DNA of 64,000 nucleotides from Rhizobiaceae bacterium (GCA_029233925.1 JARGOX010000009.1:62001-126000); one strand, 5' to 3'; numbered from the stretch's first letter, positions 37,878 through 46,643 are shown. The notes: generated from the letters alone by a model not told the origin. Numbers and translations are program-made.

Positions 37878-38987
37878 TCAATGGCATTTACCCACGGCGC
37901 GTAACATTGTGGCAAGCGCGTCTGCGTCAATGGATCTGCAGGTCAGCCCTTGTGGCTTGAATGTCGGCGTGTCCTCGGCCGCCAGCAGGGCGTTCAAGAT
38001 ACTTTCGTCGATTGCCTCAACCACAGCCTGATAGACAGAATCGAGTACTTCATCGTTCAGATGAACCATGGATTGATGGGCGGTGTCGTGTTGTGGCAGA
38101 CCGCGCGCATTGGCAGTGCTGAATGCGAGGAAAATGTCACCTGAATTATTGCCCCCCGGCGTGCCGGATCGGCCTATTCCTATGGAGCCGCGTTTGGCCA
38201 CGCGGTGAAGCTGATCGGGGCGCAACGGTGCATCTGTCGCGATCACGACGATGATTGATCCGCTTTCCTTGTCAAACAGCAGGTCGTTGCGCATGGCGCG
38301 CCCCACCGGTTCGCCCAGCACGGTCAACCAGTCACGCGTGCCGTGATTGGCCTGCACCAATGCGCCTATTGTGTAGCGTGCGCCGTCTATTTCAATGATA
38401 CGCGAGGAAGAGCCGGTGCCGCCCTTGTACTCATAGCAGATCATGCCGGCGCCACCGCCCGTATTGCCTTCGGCGATTGGGCCGGAACTGGCCGATGTCA
38501 GCGCATCAAGCACATGCTGCTCGCTGATATGCTGCCCGTTGATATCATTCAGCACGCCATCATAGGTTTCGGCAACAACAGGCATGGCCCATAGATGGCC
38601 TTTGTGGAAGGCGTCGTTGTATTGTGTGATCATCCATTTGGTCGCAGCATGGTGGGTGATGCCCACGCTATGGGTATTGGTCAGGCACACCGGCCCCAGA
38701 AAATATCCCGCATCGCGTATCCAGTGCGATCCGGTCATCTCGCCGTTTCCATTGAGAGCAAACATACCCGCCTGGGCAATCCTCGGCTCGGCATCGTATC
38801 CGAAGGGCAATATGGCGGTAACACCGGTTCTGATTTGCGGCAGCGCCGGGTTCGCGTTCTGCGCAAAACCATTGTCCAGCGTCGTTTGACCGATCAAAAC
38901 ACCAGGCACGTCCGTGATGGCATTGAACTGTCCGGGGGTCCCCTGAAAGCGAAGCCCCAGTTCGCGGCCACGTAATTTGTTTGCCAT
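37878..38987 (-). CDS. S58 (P1/DmpA-type) aminopeptidase
   Basis: A 369-residue Ntn-type self-processing hydrolase resembling DmpA, the L-aminopeptidase/D-amidase/esterase of Ochrobactrum. Marks: NAITDVPGVLIGQTTLD, VCLTNTHSVGITHHA, EGNTGGGAGMICYEYKGG and VGALVQANHGTRD-like sequence (IGALVQANHGTRD). Autocleavage is expected before the serine of SGSIIVVIATDAPL, which would become the beta-chain N-terminal nucleophile. The ATG at 38987 has GAGGGAG upstream. Divergent from the ABC operon and probably co-regulated, it may trim an N-acylated or peptide-like amine; that role is inferred. Confidence 0.87.
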   Translation of the reverse strand: MANKLRGRELGLRFQGTPGQFNAITDVPGVLIGQTTLDNGFAQNANPALPQIRTGVTAILPFGYDAEPRIAQAGMFALNGNGEMTGSHWIRDAGYFLGPVCLTNTHSVGITHHAATKWMITQYNDAFHKGHLWAMPVVAETYDGVLNDINGQHISEQHVLDALTSASSGPIAEGNTGGGAGMICYEYKGGTGSSSRIIEIDGARYTIGALVQANHGTRDWLTVLGEPVGRAMRNDLLFDKESGSIIVVIATDAPLRPDQLHRVAKRGSIGIGRSGTPGGNNSGDIFLAFSTANARGLPQHDTAHQSMVHLNDEVLDSVYQAVVEAIDESILNALLAAEDTPTFKPQGLTCRSIDADALATMLRAVGKCH

Positions 38988-39032
38988 ATGGCTCTCCCTC
39001 TTTTTCGGATTATTGGACGATGCATGCTCTAG

Positions 39033-39087
39033 ATACAAGTTGACATATTGTTTTTGAACATCCTACAAATACAAGTGCAATTTGTAA
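39033..39087. promoter_or_regulatory. Divergent promoter/operator region of peptidase and ABC operon
   Basis: The region contains TTGACA (39040-39045) and TACAAA (39064-39069), 18 bases apart, for the rightward operon. The -10 box lies in an inverted repeat TACAAAT-N9-ATTTGTA (39064-39086). ATACAAG occurs twice (39033 and 39068 regions). The TACAA/TTGTA half-sites match the palindrome before the aminotransferase, so one regulator may control all three promoters. Confidence 0.45.
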
Positions 39088-39129
39088 GTTAAAAAAACAG
39101 ACGCGGGCGATGCGCAGAAACATCAGACG

Positions 39130-40233
39130 ATGAGCTTCCTGAAAATCACATCTGCTCACAAGGCCTACCGTACGCCGGAAGGCGCCATGGTGCATGCGCT
39201 GAACGATGTATCCCTGGATATTCGCAACAATGAATTTCTGACACTTCTGGGACCTTCGGGCTGCGGCAAGACCACCTTGTTGAAATGCATTTCGGGATTT
39301 GAGGATATTGATTCGGGTGAGATCTCCCTGGAGGGCAAAGACCTCAAGGGTGTGCCTGCGCACCGCCGACCTTTCAATACGGTGTTCCAGAACTACGCCC
39401 TGTTTCCCCATTTGAACATTGCCGACAATGTCGGATACGGGCTTGATGTCGCCAAGGTGGCGAAGAAAAAGCGAAACATCCGGGTTGAAGAAGCGCTGGA
39501 ACTGGTGGGATTAAGCGGCTTCGGCAGCCGTGAACCCAATCAACTTTCGGGCGGGCAACAGCAACGTGTCGCTCTGGCACGCTCGCTTATCCTCAGGCCA
39601 CGCGTGCTTCTTCTGGATGAGCCTTTATCGGCGCTGGATCGCAAGATGCGCGAGAATATGCAGATCGAGTTGAAATTGCTGCAGGATTCGGTCGGCATTA
39701 CGTTCGTCTTTGTGACACACGACCAGGAAGAGGCCTTGGCGATGTCGGACCGGATCGCCGTCATCTCCGATGGCAAGGTGCAGCAAGTGGCTTCGCCGAC
39801 AGAAGTCTATGATGAACCGGCAAATGAATTTGTCGCCAATTTCGTCGGAACCAGCAATATCTTCACCGGCAGGATATTTGAAAAGCAGGGCAATATCGTA
39901 ACCATCGAGACAGCCAACCAGCGCAAGGTTCAGGCGGAATCGGATCGGTTCGGCATCGGTGATCACGTTCAACTCATCCTGCGGCCTGAGCACCTGAAGT
40001 TTACACCCGGTGGAAATGGCATACCGGACAATTGTATCGAAGGTGTCGTGGAAACCTGCATTTTTGTGGGTTCTGACCTTCATCTGCATGTGGATGTGGG
40101 CAAGGGGCGCAAGGCCGTCGTCCACCACCGCCATGACCGTGGCAATGCCGACGAAAAAATTGAGGCGGGCAGCCAGGTAACACTCTATTATTCGCCGCGT
40201 GCCGCTCATCTGATCAAAGCAATGGCCAACTGA
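39130..40233 (+). CDS. ABC transporter ATP-binding protein, PotA type
   Basis: Cytoplasmic ATPase of 367 residues. Walker A is GPSGCGKTT (residues 41 to 49), the signature is LSGGQQQRVALARSL (about 141), Walker B is VLLLDEPLSALD, and the H-loop is VTHDQEEAL. A C-terminal TOBE-like regulatory region (about 280 to 367) follows, as in PotA/PotG. It begins the four-gene transport operon and ends one base before the first permease start. The polyamine-like family is clear; the actual cargo is not. Confidence 0.93.
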   Translation: MSFLKITSAHKAYRTPEGAMVHALNDVSLDIRNNEFLTLLGPSGCGKTTLLKCISGFEDIDSGEISLEGKDLKGVPAHRRPFNTVFQNYALFPHLNIADNVGYGLDVAKVAKKKRNIRVEEALELVGLSGFGSREPNQLSGGQQQRVALARSLILRPRVLLLDEPLSALDRKMRENMQIELKLLQDSVGITFVFVTHDQEEALAMSDRIAVISDGKVQQVASPTEVYDEPANEFVANFVGTSNIFTGRIFEKQGNIVTIETANQRKVQAESDRFGIGDHVQLILRPEHLKFTPGGNGIPDNCIEGVVETCIFVGSDLHLHVDVGKGRKAVVHHRHDRGNADEKIEAGSQVTLYYSPRAAHLIKAMAN

Positions 40234-40234
40234 C

Positions 40235-41140
40235 ATGGCGGGCTCGGGAGCAATATTAGCGCGCAAACGTCGAACGCTGATCCTGCTGCTGGCGCCGCTG
40301 ACATTGATGTTGTCAGTGTTCTTCCTGATCCCGCTGTCCATCATGGTGATCTACAGTTTCCTCGAACCGGGCCTTTACGGCGGCGTTGAATGGAACTGGT
40401 ATCCCTACAATTACGGACGGATCCTCGGCTGGCCGCTGAATGACTTCGAAACATTCGAAGTGATCTATCTGAAAATCTTCCTGAACTCGGCGCAGATCGC
40501 CGTCATGACGGTGATCGTGACCTTTCTGCTGTCCTATCCGGCAGCCTTCTGGGTAAGCCGAATGACGGGAGCCAGGAAAAACATGGCGCTGTTTCTCATC
40601 ACGCTGCCATTTTTTGCCAACATGCTGGTGCGCATCTACGCTTGGCTTCTGCTGTTGCGACCCACAGGGTTTTTCAACACGATCCTGCAAAGCACAGGAC
40701 TGATCGCGGAACCGTTGAACCTGCTCTTTACCAATTTCTCGGTCATCATCGGGATGGTCTACATCCTCACGCCATTCATGTTTCTGCCGATCTATGCCAG
40801 TGTCGAGAAGCTGGATTATTCGCTGGTACGGGCCTCGCAGGATCTGGGTGCAAATCCGATCCAGACCTTTCGTCGCGTGATCCTTCCGCTGACAGCGCCG
40901 GGCATCATCGGTGGCTCCGTCATCGTGTTCATTCCGGCGCTCGGCAACTTCATCGTGCCGGCCTTCCTCGGTGGATCGAAAGTCCAGATGACCGGCAATC
41001 TGATCGAGCGATCATTCCTGCAGTCCCGCGACTGGCCTTTCGGAGCGGCATTGGCACTGCTGATCATGGCCTTCGTGGTCATATTGGTGATGTTCCAGAT
41101 CAGCCGTCAGAACCGGGCTGCCGAAAGAGGGATCGCCTGA
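40235..41140 (+). CDS. ABC transporter permease, PotB type
   Basis: A 301-residue inner-membrane permease with six main helices. The coupling EAA motif is RASQDLGANPIQTF followed by LPLTAPGIIGG. The N-terminal helix reads LLAPLTLMLSVFFLIPLSIM. The stop overlaps the start of the next permease (TGATG), so translation is coupled. A paralogue of the truncated permease at 1-786. Confidence 0.93.
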   Translation: MAGSGAILARKRRTLILLLAPLTLMLSVFFLIPLSIMVIYSFLEPGLYGGVEWNWYPYNYGRILGWPLNDFETFEVIYLKIFLNSAQIAVMTVIVTFLLSYPAAFWVSRMTGARKNMALFLITLPFFANMLVRIYAWLLLLRPTGFFNTILQSTGLIAEPLNLLFTNFSVIIGMVYILTPFMFLPIYASVEKLDYSLVRASQDLGANPIQTFRRVILPLTAPGIIGGSVIVFIPALGNFIVPAFLGGSKVQMTGNLIERSFLQSRDWPFGAALALLIMAFVVILVMFQISRQNRAAERGIA

Positions 41141-41982
41141 TGCTGGACAAGATCCTCAATTCCCGGTTCTGGTCGTGGCTCTTCAAGGGATACGGGTTTG
41201 TCTTTCTGACATTTCTTTACCTGCCGCTGGGCTTGATCTTTGTCTATTCGTTCAATGCCAATTCCATCAATATGGCCGTCTGGACGGATTTTACCTTTGA
41301 CTGGTACCTGACGATCTTTGGCGGTGCGAATTCGCAGTCCGAATTTGATGCGGCCTTTACTGAATCGCCGGAGCGGATATTCGAAGTGGTCAGGAACAGC
41401 GCTGTTGTCGCGCTGTGTGCCAGCACGATTTCGACCGTCATCGGCACGGCCACGGCGATTGCTTTGCAACGCTACAATTTCGCGGGAAAGAAATTCTACC
41501 AGGCGCTGTTGATCCTGCCGATGATCGTACCGGACATCGTGCTGGGCATCGCGCTTCTGATTTTTTTCGTGGGCGCCGGATTCGAACTCAGTTTGCTGAC
41601 GATCATCATCGGGCATACGACCTTTCTGGCGAGTTATGTTTTCATTGTGGTGAGTGCGCGGCTGGCCGGCATGGACACCACACTGGAGCAGGCTTCCGCC
41701 GATCTGGGGGCCGGGCCCCTGACCACCTTCCGCCGCGTGACCCTGCCGCAGATCATGCCGGGCGTCGTCGGCGGCTTCCTGCTGGCCTTCATCATCTCGC
41801 TTGATGACGTGGTCATCACCTATTTCATCGCCGGGGTTGGATCGCAAACATTGCCGATTTTCATCCTGGCCATGATGCGCCGTGGGCTTCGCCCGCAAAT
41901 CAACGCTCTGGCAGTCCTGCTGCTGGCGTTCTCGTTCGTCGTCGCGGCCATTGGTCTCTACCTGAGAAGCCGAAAGACCTGA
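41140..41982 (+). CDS. ABC transporter permease, PotC type
   Basis: A 280-residue permease. The start at 41140 (MLDKILNSRFW) overlaps the preceding stop and has AGAGGGA upstream; the open frame extends further left but only as antisense-like sequence inside the previous gene. The EAA motif is QASADLGAGPLTTF followed by LPQIMPGVVGG. It completes the heterodimeric channel with the preceding subunit. Confidence 0.93.
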   Translation: MLDKILNSRFWSWLFKGYGFVFLTFLYLPLGLIFVYSFNANSINMAVWTDFTFDWYLTIFGGANSQSEFDAAFTESPERIFEVVRNSAVVALCASTISTVIGTATAIALQRYNFAGKKFYQALLILPMIVPDIVLGIALLIFFVGAGFELSLLTIIIGHTTFLASYVFIVVSARLAGMDTTLEQASADLGAGPLTTFRRVTLPQIMPGVVGGFLLAFIISLDDVVITYFIAGVGSQTLPIFILAMMRRGLRPQINALAVLLLAFSFVVAAIGLYLRSRKT

Positions 41983-42015
41983 TCCAATCAACCAGTTCAA
42001 CAAAGGGGAATGAAG

Positions 42016-43056
42016 ATGAATATGATCAAATACTTGAAGAGCGGTGTCGCCATCGCCGCGAGCGTCATGGCGATGACATCCATTGCCTCCGCCGAGGGCA
42101 GTCTGAACCTCTACAACTGGGGGGAGTATATCAACCCGGAAATCATCGAGGACTTCAGCAAGGAATTTGACGTCGATGTGACGCTTGATACCTATTCGAC
42201 CAATGAGGAAATGCTGGCGCGCATTCAGGCGGGCGCAACCGGTTATGACCTTGTCTGGCCATCGGTCCACATGCACGACATCATGCAGAAACTGAATCTG
42301 CTGCAGCCGACAAACGTCAATCAGATGCCGGGTTTTGAAAACATCGATCCGGGCGCGCTGCGCTCCAAAGAAGATCCCAAAGCCGAATATTGCCTGCCCT
42401 ATGCCTGGGGCGCGGTTGGCATTTTCTACAACAAGGACATGATACCCGAGCTGACCTCATGGCAGCAGTTCTTTGATTATGCCGCAGCCAATCCAGGTAA
42501 AGTCACCATGCTGGATGACCTCAGAGAAACGCTCGGCGTCGGCCTGATCTTGAACGGCGCTTCGGTCAATACGTCGGACAAGGACGAAATAACGGCAGCG
42601 GAGGAGTTCATTCTGAAGCAAAAGCCCAACATTGGCGCCTTCCGTTATGACATCATTCCTTTGGTGACAGCAGGCGATATGGCGGCGTCTCACTACTATG
42701 TTGGTGCCGTTCTTAACGCCAACCAGAGCCCCGATAAATTGGGCTTTGTCATTCCCGAAGAAGGCGCGACCATGTATCAGGAAGATATATGCATGCTGAA
42801 GACTGCCCCGAACACGGCAAATGCGCTGAAGTTCCTGGAATTCATGATGCGCCCCGATGTCTCCGCCAAGAACACCGAGCGCCTGACCAATGGTTCGGTC
42901 AATACGGCGGCGATCGCGTTGCTGCCGGATGAATTGAAAAACCACCCGGCCGTCAATCCACCGGCCGAGATGCGCGCCAAGCTGCAAATCTTTGATGATC
43001 TCGGCAAATCCCTGCGCCTCTATACCCGCGCCTGGGATCGGGTGAAAACCAACTAA
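42016..43056 (+). CDS. Polyamine-type extracellular substrate-binding protein (PotD/PotF family)
   Basis: A periplasmic binding protein of 346 residues. A signal peptide (MNMIKYLKSGVAIAAS ... ASA) precedes mature EGSLNLYNWGEYINPEII, the PotD/PotF hallmark. DLVWPSVHMHDIM and YAWGAVGIFYNKDMI are further family marks. The start at 42016 is preferred because AAGGGG is then at normal spacing; ATGs at 42010 and 42022 are alternatives. The pocket residues cannot be assigned to putrescine, spermidine or another amine by eye. A GC hairpin follows, which may let this gene be expressed above the downstream genes. Confidence 0.92.
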   Translation: MNMIKYLKSGVAIAASVMAMTSIASAEGSLNLYNWGEYINPEIIEDFSKEFDVDVTLDTYSTNEEMLARIQAGATGYDLVWPSVHMHDIMQKLNLLQPTNVNQMPGFENIDPGALRSKEDPKAEYCLPYAWGAVGIFYNKDMIPELTSWQQFFDYAAANPGKVTMLDDLRETLGVGLILNGASVNTSDKDEITAAEEFILKQKPNIGAFRYDIIPLVTAGDMAASHYYVGAVLNANQSPDKLGFVIPEEGATMYQEDICMLKTAPNTANALKFLEFMMRPDVSAKNTERLTNGSVNTAAIALLPDELKNHPAVNPPAEMRAKLQIFDDLGKSLRLYTRAWDRVKTN

Positions 43057-43071
43057 GACCACGACCAAGAG

Positions 43072-43101
43072 GGGGGCGCTCTTCGCAGCGCCCCCGATTT
43101 T
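43072..43101 (+). terminator. Attenuator/terminator hairpin after binding-protein gene
   Basis: A perfect 9-bp stem GGGGGCGCT/AGCGCCCCC with a 6-base loop and GATTTT after it. It lies between the binding-protein gene and the dimethylformamidase-like pair, where partial read-through would supply the enzymes. Confidence 0.7.
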
Positions 43102-43117
43102 CAGGTTCGAGACACAC

Positions 43118-43444
43118 ATGGCCCGCTATCAGATCACCGAAGAAGACCTTGCCTATGCGCAAGAGTTCATGGAAACACCGATCGGTTATCACAGCCCCGG
43201 GCTGCAACGCGTCCTGAACCGGATGCGCGGGGCGGACTGGACCAGAAGATATGTTCTGGTGATCGAGGAACGTTATCGCCTTTGGCGCCTGGCACAGCTG
43301 CCCGTCGGGCGTGGCGCGCAAGTCGAGATCATCGAGGGCGTGGTCTATACCGATCTTGTCGAGGCCGAACGCGATATCTTCCGGCGCCGCTGGAAGGATC
43401 TGACCGGGCAGGATCTCGATACCGCGCTGCCCCAAACCACTTGA
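43118..43444 (+). CDS. Dimethylformamidase small-subunit-like protein
   Basis: A 108-residue protein that reads like the small (alpha) subunit of N,N-dimethylformamidase. The segment GYHSPGLQRVLNRMR (about residues 23 to 37) parallels the PSPYLQRV-HNYFR region of the Paracoccus/Alcaligenes subunit as recalled. It is followed by YVLVIEERYRLWRLAQLP and a late EAERDIFRRRWKDL helix. It has no catalytic residues of its own; in the known enzyme the small subunit packs on the large one. The stop is 12 bases before the large-subunit gene, so co-translation and complex formation are likely. The family assignment rests on alignment from memory. Confidence 0.65.
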   Translation: MARYQITEEDLAYAQEFMETPIGYHSPGLQRVLNRMRGADWTRRYVLVIEERYRLWRLAQLPVGRGAQVEIIEGVVYTDLVEAERDIFRRRWKDLTGQDLDTALPQTT

Positions 43445-43456
43445 ACAGGTAAAGCG

Positions 43457-45694
43457 ATGCTGCCGATTGTCGGATATACAAACAAGCTGACTGCGGAGCC
43501 GGGCGAAACCGTCGATGTGATGGTCAGTTCGTTCGGCGCCAAGACCTATAGCGCAGACCTTCGCCAGATTATCCAGGGCGATACGAACCCGGAGGGGCCG
43601 GGATACAAGGATCATTTGATCACGCTTGATCTGGGTGGGACGCGCACTGCCATTTCAAAACCCTTCAACCCGGGCTCTTGCGTGATTGTACCCGGACTTG
43701 GCGCTTTGCCCGCAATCCAAGATTTCACGCTTGCAGCCGTGGTAAGGCCGACGCTGCTTGACGGACGTCGCCGCAGCATCGTGGCTCTGCCCGGCCTTGC
43801 GGAGATCGCCATTGACGGCGATGGCCATTTGACAGGGCAGGCGGGCGATATCGCACTTGTCAGTTCCGTCAAACTCTCGACAAAACATTGGCATGTTGTC
43901 TCGCTGAGCTATGACGCGCGCAAGGAGCTTCTGTCACTGGCGATTGCACGGGACCGCGATGAGGCCAGCACGCCGCCGCGGGCGCATATCGTGTCGACAA
44001 AGGCCTTGCTGGCGGCCCGCGTGCCGAGCGAGTGTATCATTGCGGCAACGCGCGGAGCCGACGGTGAACTGACCGCCTTCCTGGATGGCAAGGTCGATCG
44101 ACCCGCGCTGTTCGATACATGTCTGGAGCCTGACACGATACGCACGCTTTTGACGGATTTCGCCTTGCTGCGAAGGCAACGGTCGCTGCTGGCAGCCTGG
44201 GATTTCTCGCGTCGGATGACAAGCCGGACGATCTGCGATATCTCGCCGTTCCAGATGCATGGACATATTCACAATGCGCCTGCACGCGCCATGACGGGGT
44301 GGCTCTGGAAGGGGCAGGAATTGGATTGGAAGCTGCGCCCCGATCTTTATTCCGCAATCCATTTCCATTCGACGGACATGTATGACGCCGGCTGGGATGT
44401 CGATTTCTCACTGACCATCCCGAACGACCTCAAGAGCGGTGTCTACGCAGTACGGCTGGTTCCTGACGGCGACGAAGACAGCGCCTATTTTTGTGTGTTT
44501 GCGGTACGGCCTCCGCGCGACAGACCGTCCGGCAACACAGTCGCCTTTCTGTTTCCAACCTGCAGCTACATGGCCTATGCCAACCATCGACTGGGCATGG
44601 ATGTGCCGGGGACCGAGATCGGCATGGGACGCGCGGTGGAATTGGACCGGCATCACATGTTTCTTCAAAACAATCCCGGAATCGGCTTTTCGGTCTATGA
44701 GACCCATGACGACGAGTCGGGTGTGTTCCACACCTCCCGCCTAAGGCCAATCGTGGACATGCAGCCCAAGGTGAAATCCTTTCTGGGCGGATTTGGTTCG
44801 AATATCTGGCAGTTCAATGCGGACACCCATATTCTTGGCTGGCTTGATGCCATTGGCCAGGATCACGATGTCATCACCGATGAAGACATGCACGCGGATG
44901 GGCTGACCCTGCTGCAGTGTTACAACGTCGTGATAACCGGCACCCATCCGGAATATTACACGCGCAACATGATCGAGGCGTTGCAGGGATTCACGGATCG
45001 CGGCGGCCGGCTGATGTATCTGGGCGGCAACGGGTTCTATTGGGTGGTCAGCTTCAATGAAGATATGCCCGGCATCATGGAATGTCGGCGCTCGGAAGCC
45101 GGCATCCGGCCCTGGGAGCCGGGGCATGGGCAGTTCTATCATGGTTTTACCGGAGAATATGGCGGGCTGTGGCGACGCAATGACCATCCGCCCAATCATC
45201 TCTGCGGCGTTGGCATGACGTCGCAGGGTTTCGATGTGTCCGAGCCCTACGTTCTCAGCGATAATGCCACGGATCCGCGTGCGGCGTTTATCTTTGACGG
45301 GATCAGCGGCCCGGGTATCGGCAATTTTGGCCTGGCCGGTGGCGGGGCTGCCGGGTTGGAGGTGGACCGTGCCGATCCGGCGCAGGGAACGCCTGACCAT
45401 GCGCTGGTGCTGGCGTCTTCCGTGCGACATACCGATATCTACCTGATGACGCCGGAAGACCTGTTGGATCCGACACCGGATTGGAGCGGCACTCAGGCGG
45501 ACATCATCCGGGCTGATCTGACCTTCTTCGAAACGGAGGGCGGCGGGGCGGTTTTTTCCACCGGTTCGATTGCCTGGGCAGGGGCCATGGCATGGAACAA
45601 TTACGACAATGAGGTGGCGCGCATGACCCATAATGTTCTTCGCCGGTTCAATGAGGAAACACCCTTTGACTTTCCCGGTGGGCAGGGCTGGTAA
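43457..45694 (+). CDS. Dimethylformamidase large-subunit-like amidohydrolase
   Basis: A 745-residue protein with the layout of the N,N-dimethylformamidase large (beta) subunit: an N-terminal beta-rich region, a LamG-like section (about 85 to 260, DFTLAAVVRPTLL), then the C-terminal catalytic domain. That domain contains FLFPTCSYMAYANHR, GTHPEYY (Y500, Y501), LMYLGGNGFYW (Y528) and HGFTGEYGGLWRR (H562, E567), Tyr/Glu-rich motifs where the known enzyme holds a mononuclear iron. Exact ligands need an alignment. It would hydrolyse an N-substituted amide. Partner small subunit just upstream; GntR gene 49 bases downstream. Confidence 0.75.
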   Translation: MLPIVGYTNKLTAEPGETVDVMVSSFGAKTYSADLRQIIQGDTNPEGPGYKDHLITLDLGGTRTAISKPFNPGSCVIVPGLGALPAIQDFTLAAVVRPTLLDGRRRSIVALPGLAEIAIDGDGHLTGQAGDIALVSSVKLSTKHWHVVSLSYDARKELLSLAIARDRDEASTPPRAHIVSTKALLAARVPSECIIAATRGADGELTAFLDGKVDRPALFDTCLEPDTIRTLLTDFALLRRQRSLLAAWDFSRRMTSRTICDISPFQMHGHIHNAPARAMTGWLWKGQELDWKLRPDLYSAIHFHSTDMYDAGWDVDFSLTIPNDLKSGVYAVRLVPDGDEDSAYFCVFAVRPPRDRPSGNTVAFLFPTCSYMAYANHRLGMDVPGTEIGMGRAVELDRHHMFLQNNPGIGFSVYETHDDESGVFHTSRLRPIVDMQPKVKSFLGGFGSNIWQFNADTHILGWLDAIGQDHDVITDEDMHADGLTLLQCYNVVITGTHPEYYTRNMIEALQGFTDRGGRLMYLGGNGFYWVVSFNEDMPGIMECRRSEAGIRPWEPGHGQFYHGFTGEYGGLWRRNDHPPNHLCGVGMTSQGFDVSEPYVLSDNATDPRAAFIFDGISGPGIGNFGLAGGGAAGLEVDRADPAQGTPDHALVLASSVRHTDIYLMTPEDLLDPTPDWSGTQADIIRADLTFFETEGGGAVFSTGSIAWAGAMAWNNYDNEVARMTHNVLRRFNEETPFDFPGGQGW

Positions 45695-45743
45695 CGCAGA
45701 AACGGATTGTGTAATCAGGTGTGGACATGCAATTGGAAACAAG

Positions 45744-46643
45744 ATGAACGCGGAATTCTCCAAAAGCGATCTGCAGGTTCGGCTTGCCGGCAAGCTTCTG
45801 AAAATGATCGCTGATGGCGAGAAAAAGCCGGGTGATCATCTGCGTGAAGTCGAGCTTTCGGAAACCTTCGGCGTTTCCAGAACACCGATCCGGGCAACGC
45901 TCAATTACCTGAAGGAAATCGGCGCCCTCGGCAAACAGACCAACAAGGGTTTCCATGTCCTGGTGAACGCTGCAGGTTCCCTGAAGCTGATTGCGCAATT
46001 GCCAAAGGAAGACGAACAGAAGATCAAGGAAAAAATTGCCGGGGACTGGTTCAACGGCAGACTTCCAAAAGAGATGTCGGAAAGTGAAATCCGCCTCCGT
46101 TACAATCTCGGCAAGATGACGGCTTCCCGCGTTCTTGGGGCGCTGGCCGAAGATGGGATTGTATCGCGCATGCCCGGCTATGGCTGGCATTTCGAGCCGA
46201 CCCTGAACTCCGCATCGGCGCATGACCAAAGCTACGATTTACGTTTGATTCTTGAGCCGTCATCGATTTTGAGCGCCGAGTTCAAATTTGATGCGGAAAA
46301 GGCGCAATTGCTCCGGCACCGTCATGAAGAGGCCTTGAGCGGCCGACGGAAATCCCAGCTGGCTGAAATCGTCAGGCTTGATGAGGAATTTCATGCCTTC
46401 ATCGCGGAATGCTCAGGCAACCGCTTTATCATGCAAGCCATCGCCCATCAGAACCGCCTGCGACGATTGATGGAATATCAGTCGCTGGTCAATGCCGGTC
46501 GGTTGATGGAGTCCTGTCAGGAACACATCGCAATCCTGAACCAGTTGGAGTGCGGGGATCGGAAAAAAGCAGCGGCGATCATGCGTCAGCATCTCCAGAA
46601 GGCAAAGGATTCGGGGCCGGATTTCCCTGAAAGGCAGGCATGA
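45744..46643 (+). CDS. GntR-family regulator with two winged helices
   Basis: A 299-residue regulator. The first winged helix is ELSETFGVSRTPIRATLNYLKEIG with wing NKGFHVLV (residues about 15 to 75). A second winged-helix-like unit follows (EIRLRYNLGKMTASRVLGALAEDG then PGYGWHFEP, about 85 to 150). The C-terminal part (RLILEPSSILSAEF ... LDEEFHAFIAE ... HIAILNQLECGDRKKAAAIMRQHL) is an FCD-like ligand domain. ATG at 45744 has GGAAAC upstream. Placed last in the amidase/ABC operon, it is the natural candidate for the regulator of the TTGTA/TACAA sites. Confidence 0.82.
   Translation: MNAEFSKSDLQVRLAGKLLKMIADGEKKPGDHLREVELSETFGVSRTPIRATLNYLKEIGALGKQTNKGFHVLVNAAGSLKLIAQLPKEDEQKIKEKIAGDWFNGRLPKEMSESEIRLRYNLGKMTASRVLGALAEDGIVSRMPGYGWHFEPTLNSASAHDQSYDLRLILEPSSILSAEFKFDAEKAQLLRHRHEEALSGRRKSQLAEIVRLDEEFHAFIAECSGNRFIMQAIAHQNRLRRLMEYQSLVNAGRLMESCQEHIAILNQLECGDRKKAAAIMRQHLQKAKDSGPDFPERQA

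Noticed and set aside
41107-42276. A 389-codon minus-strand frame
   Set aside because: Antisense to the PotC-type permease and binding protein; rich in Arg, Gln, His and Asp as expected for a shadow of a membrane protein.
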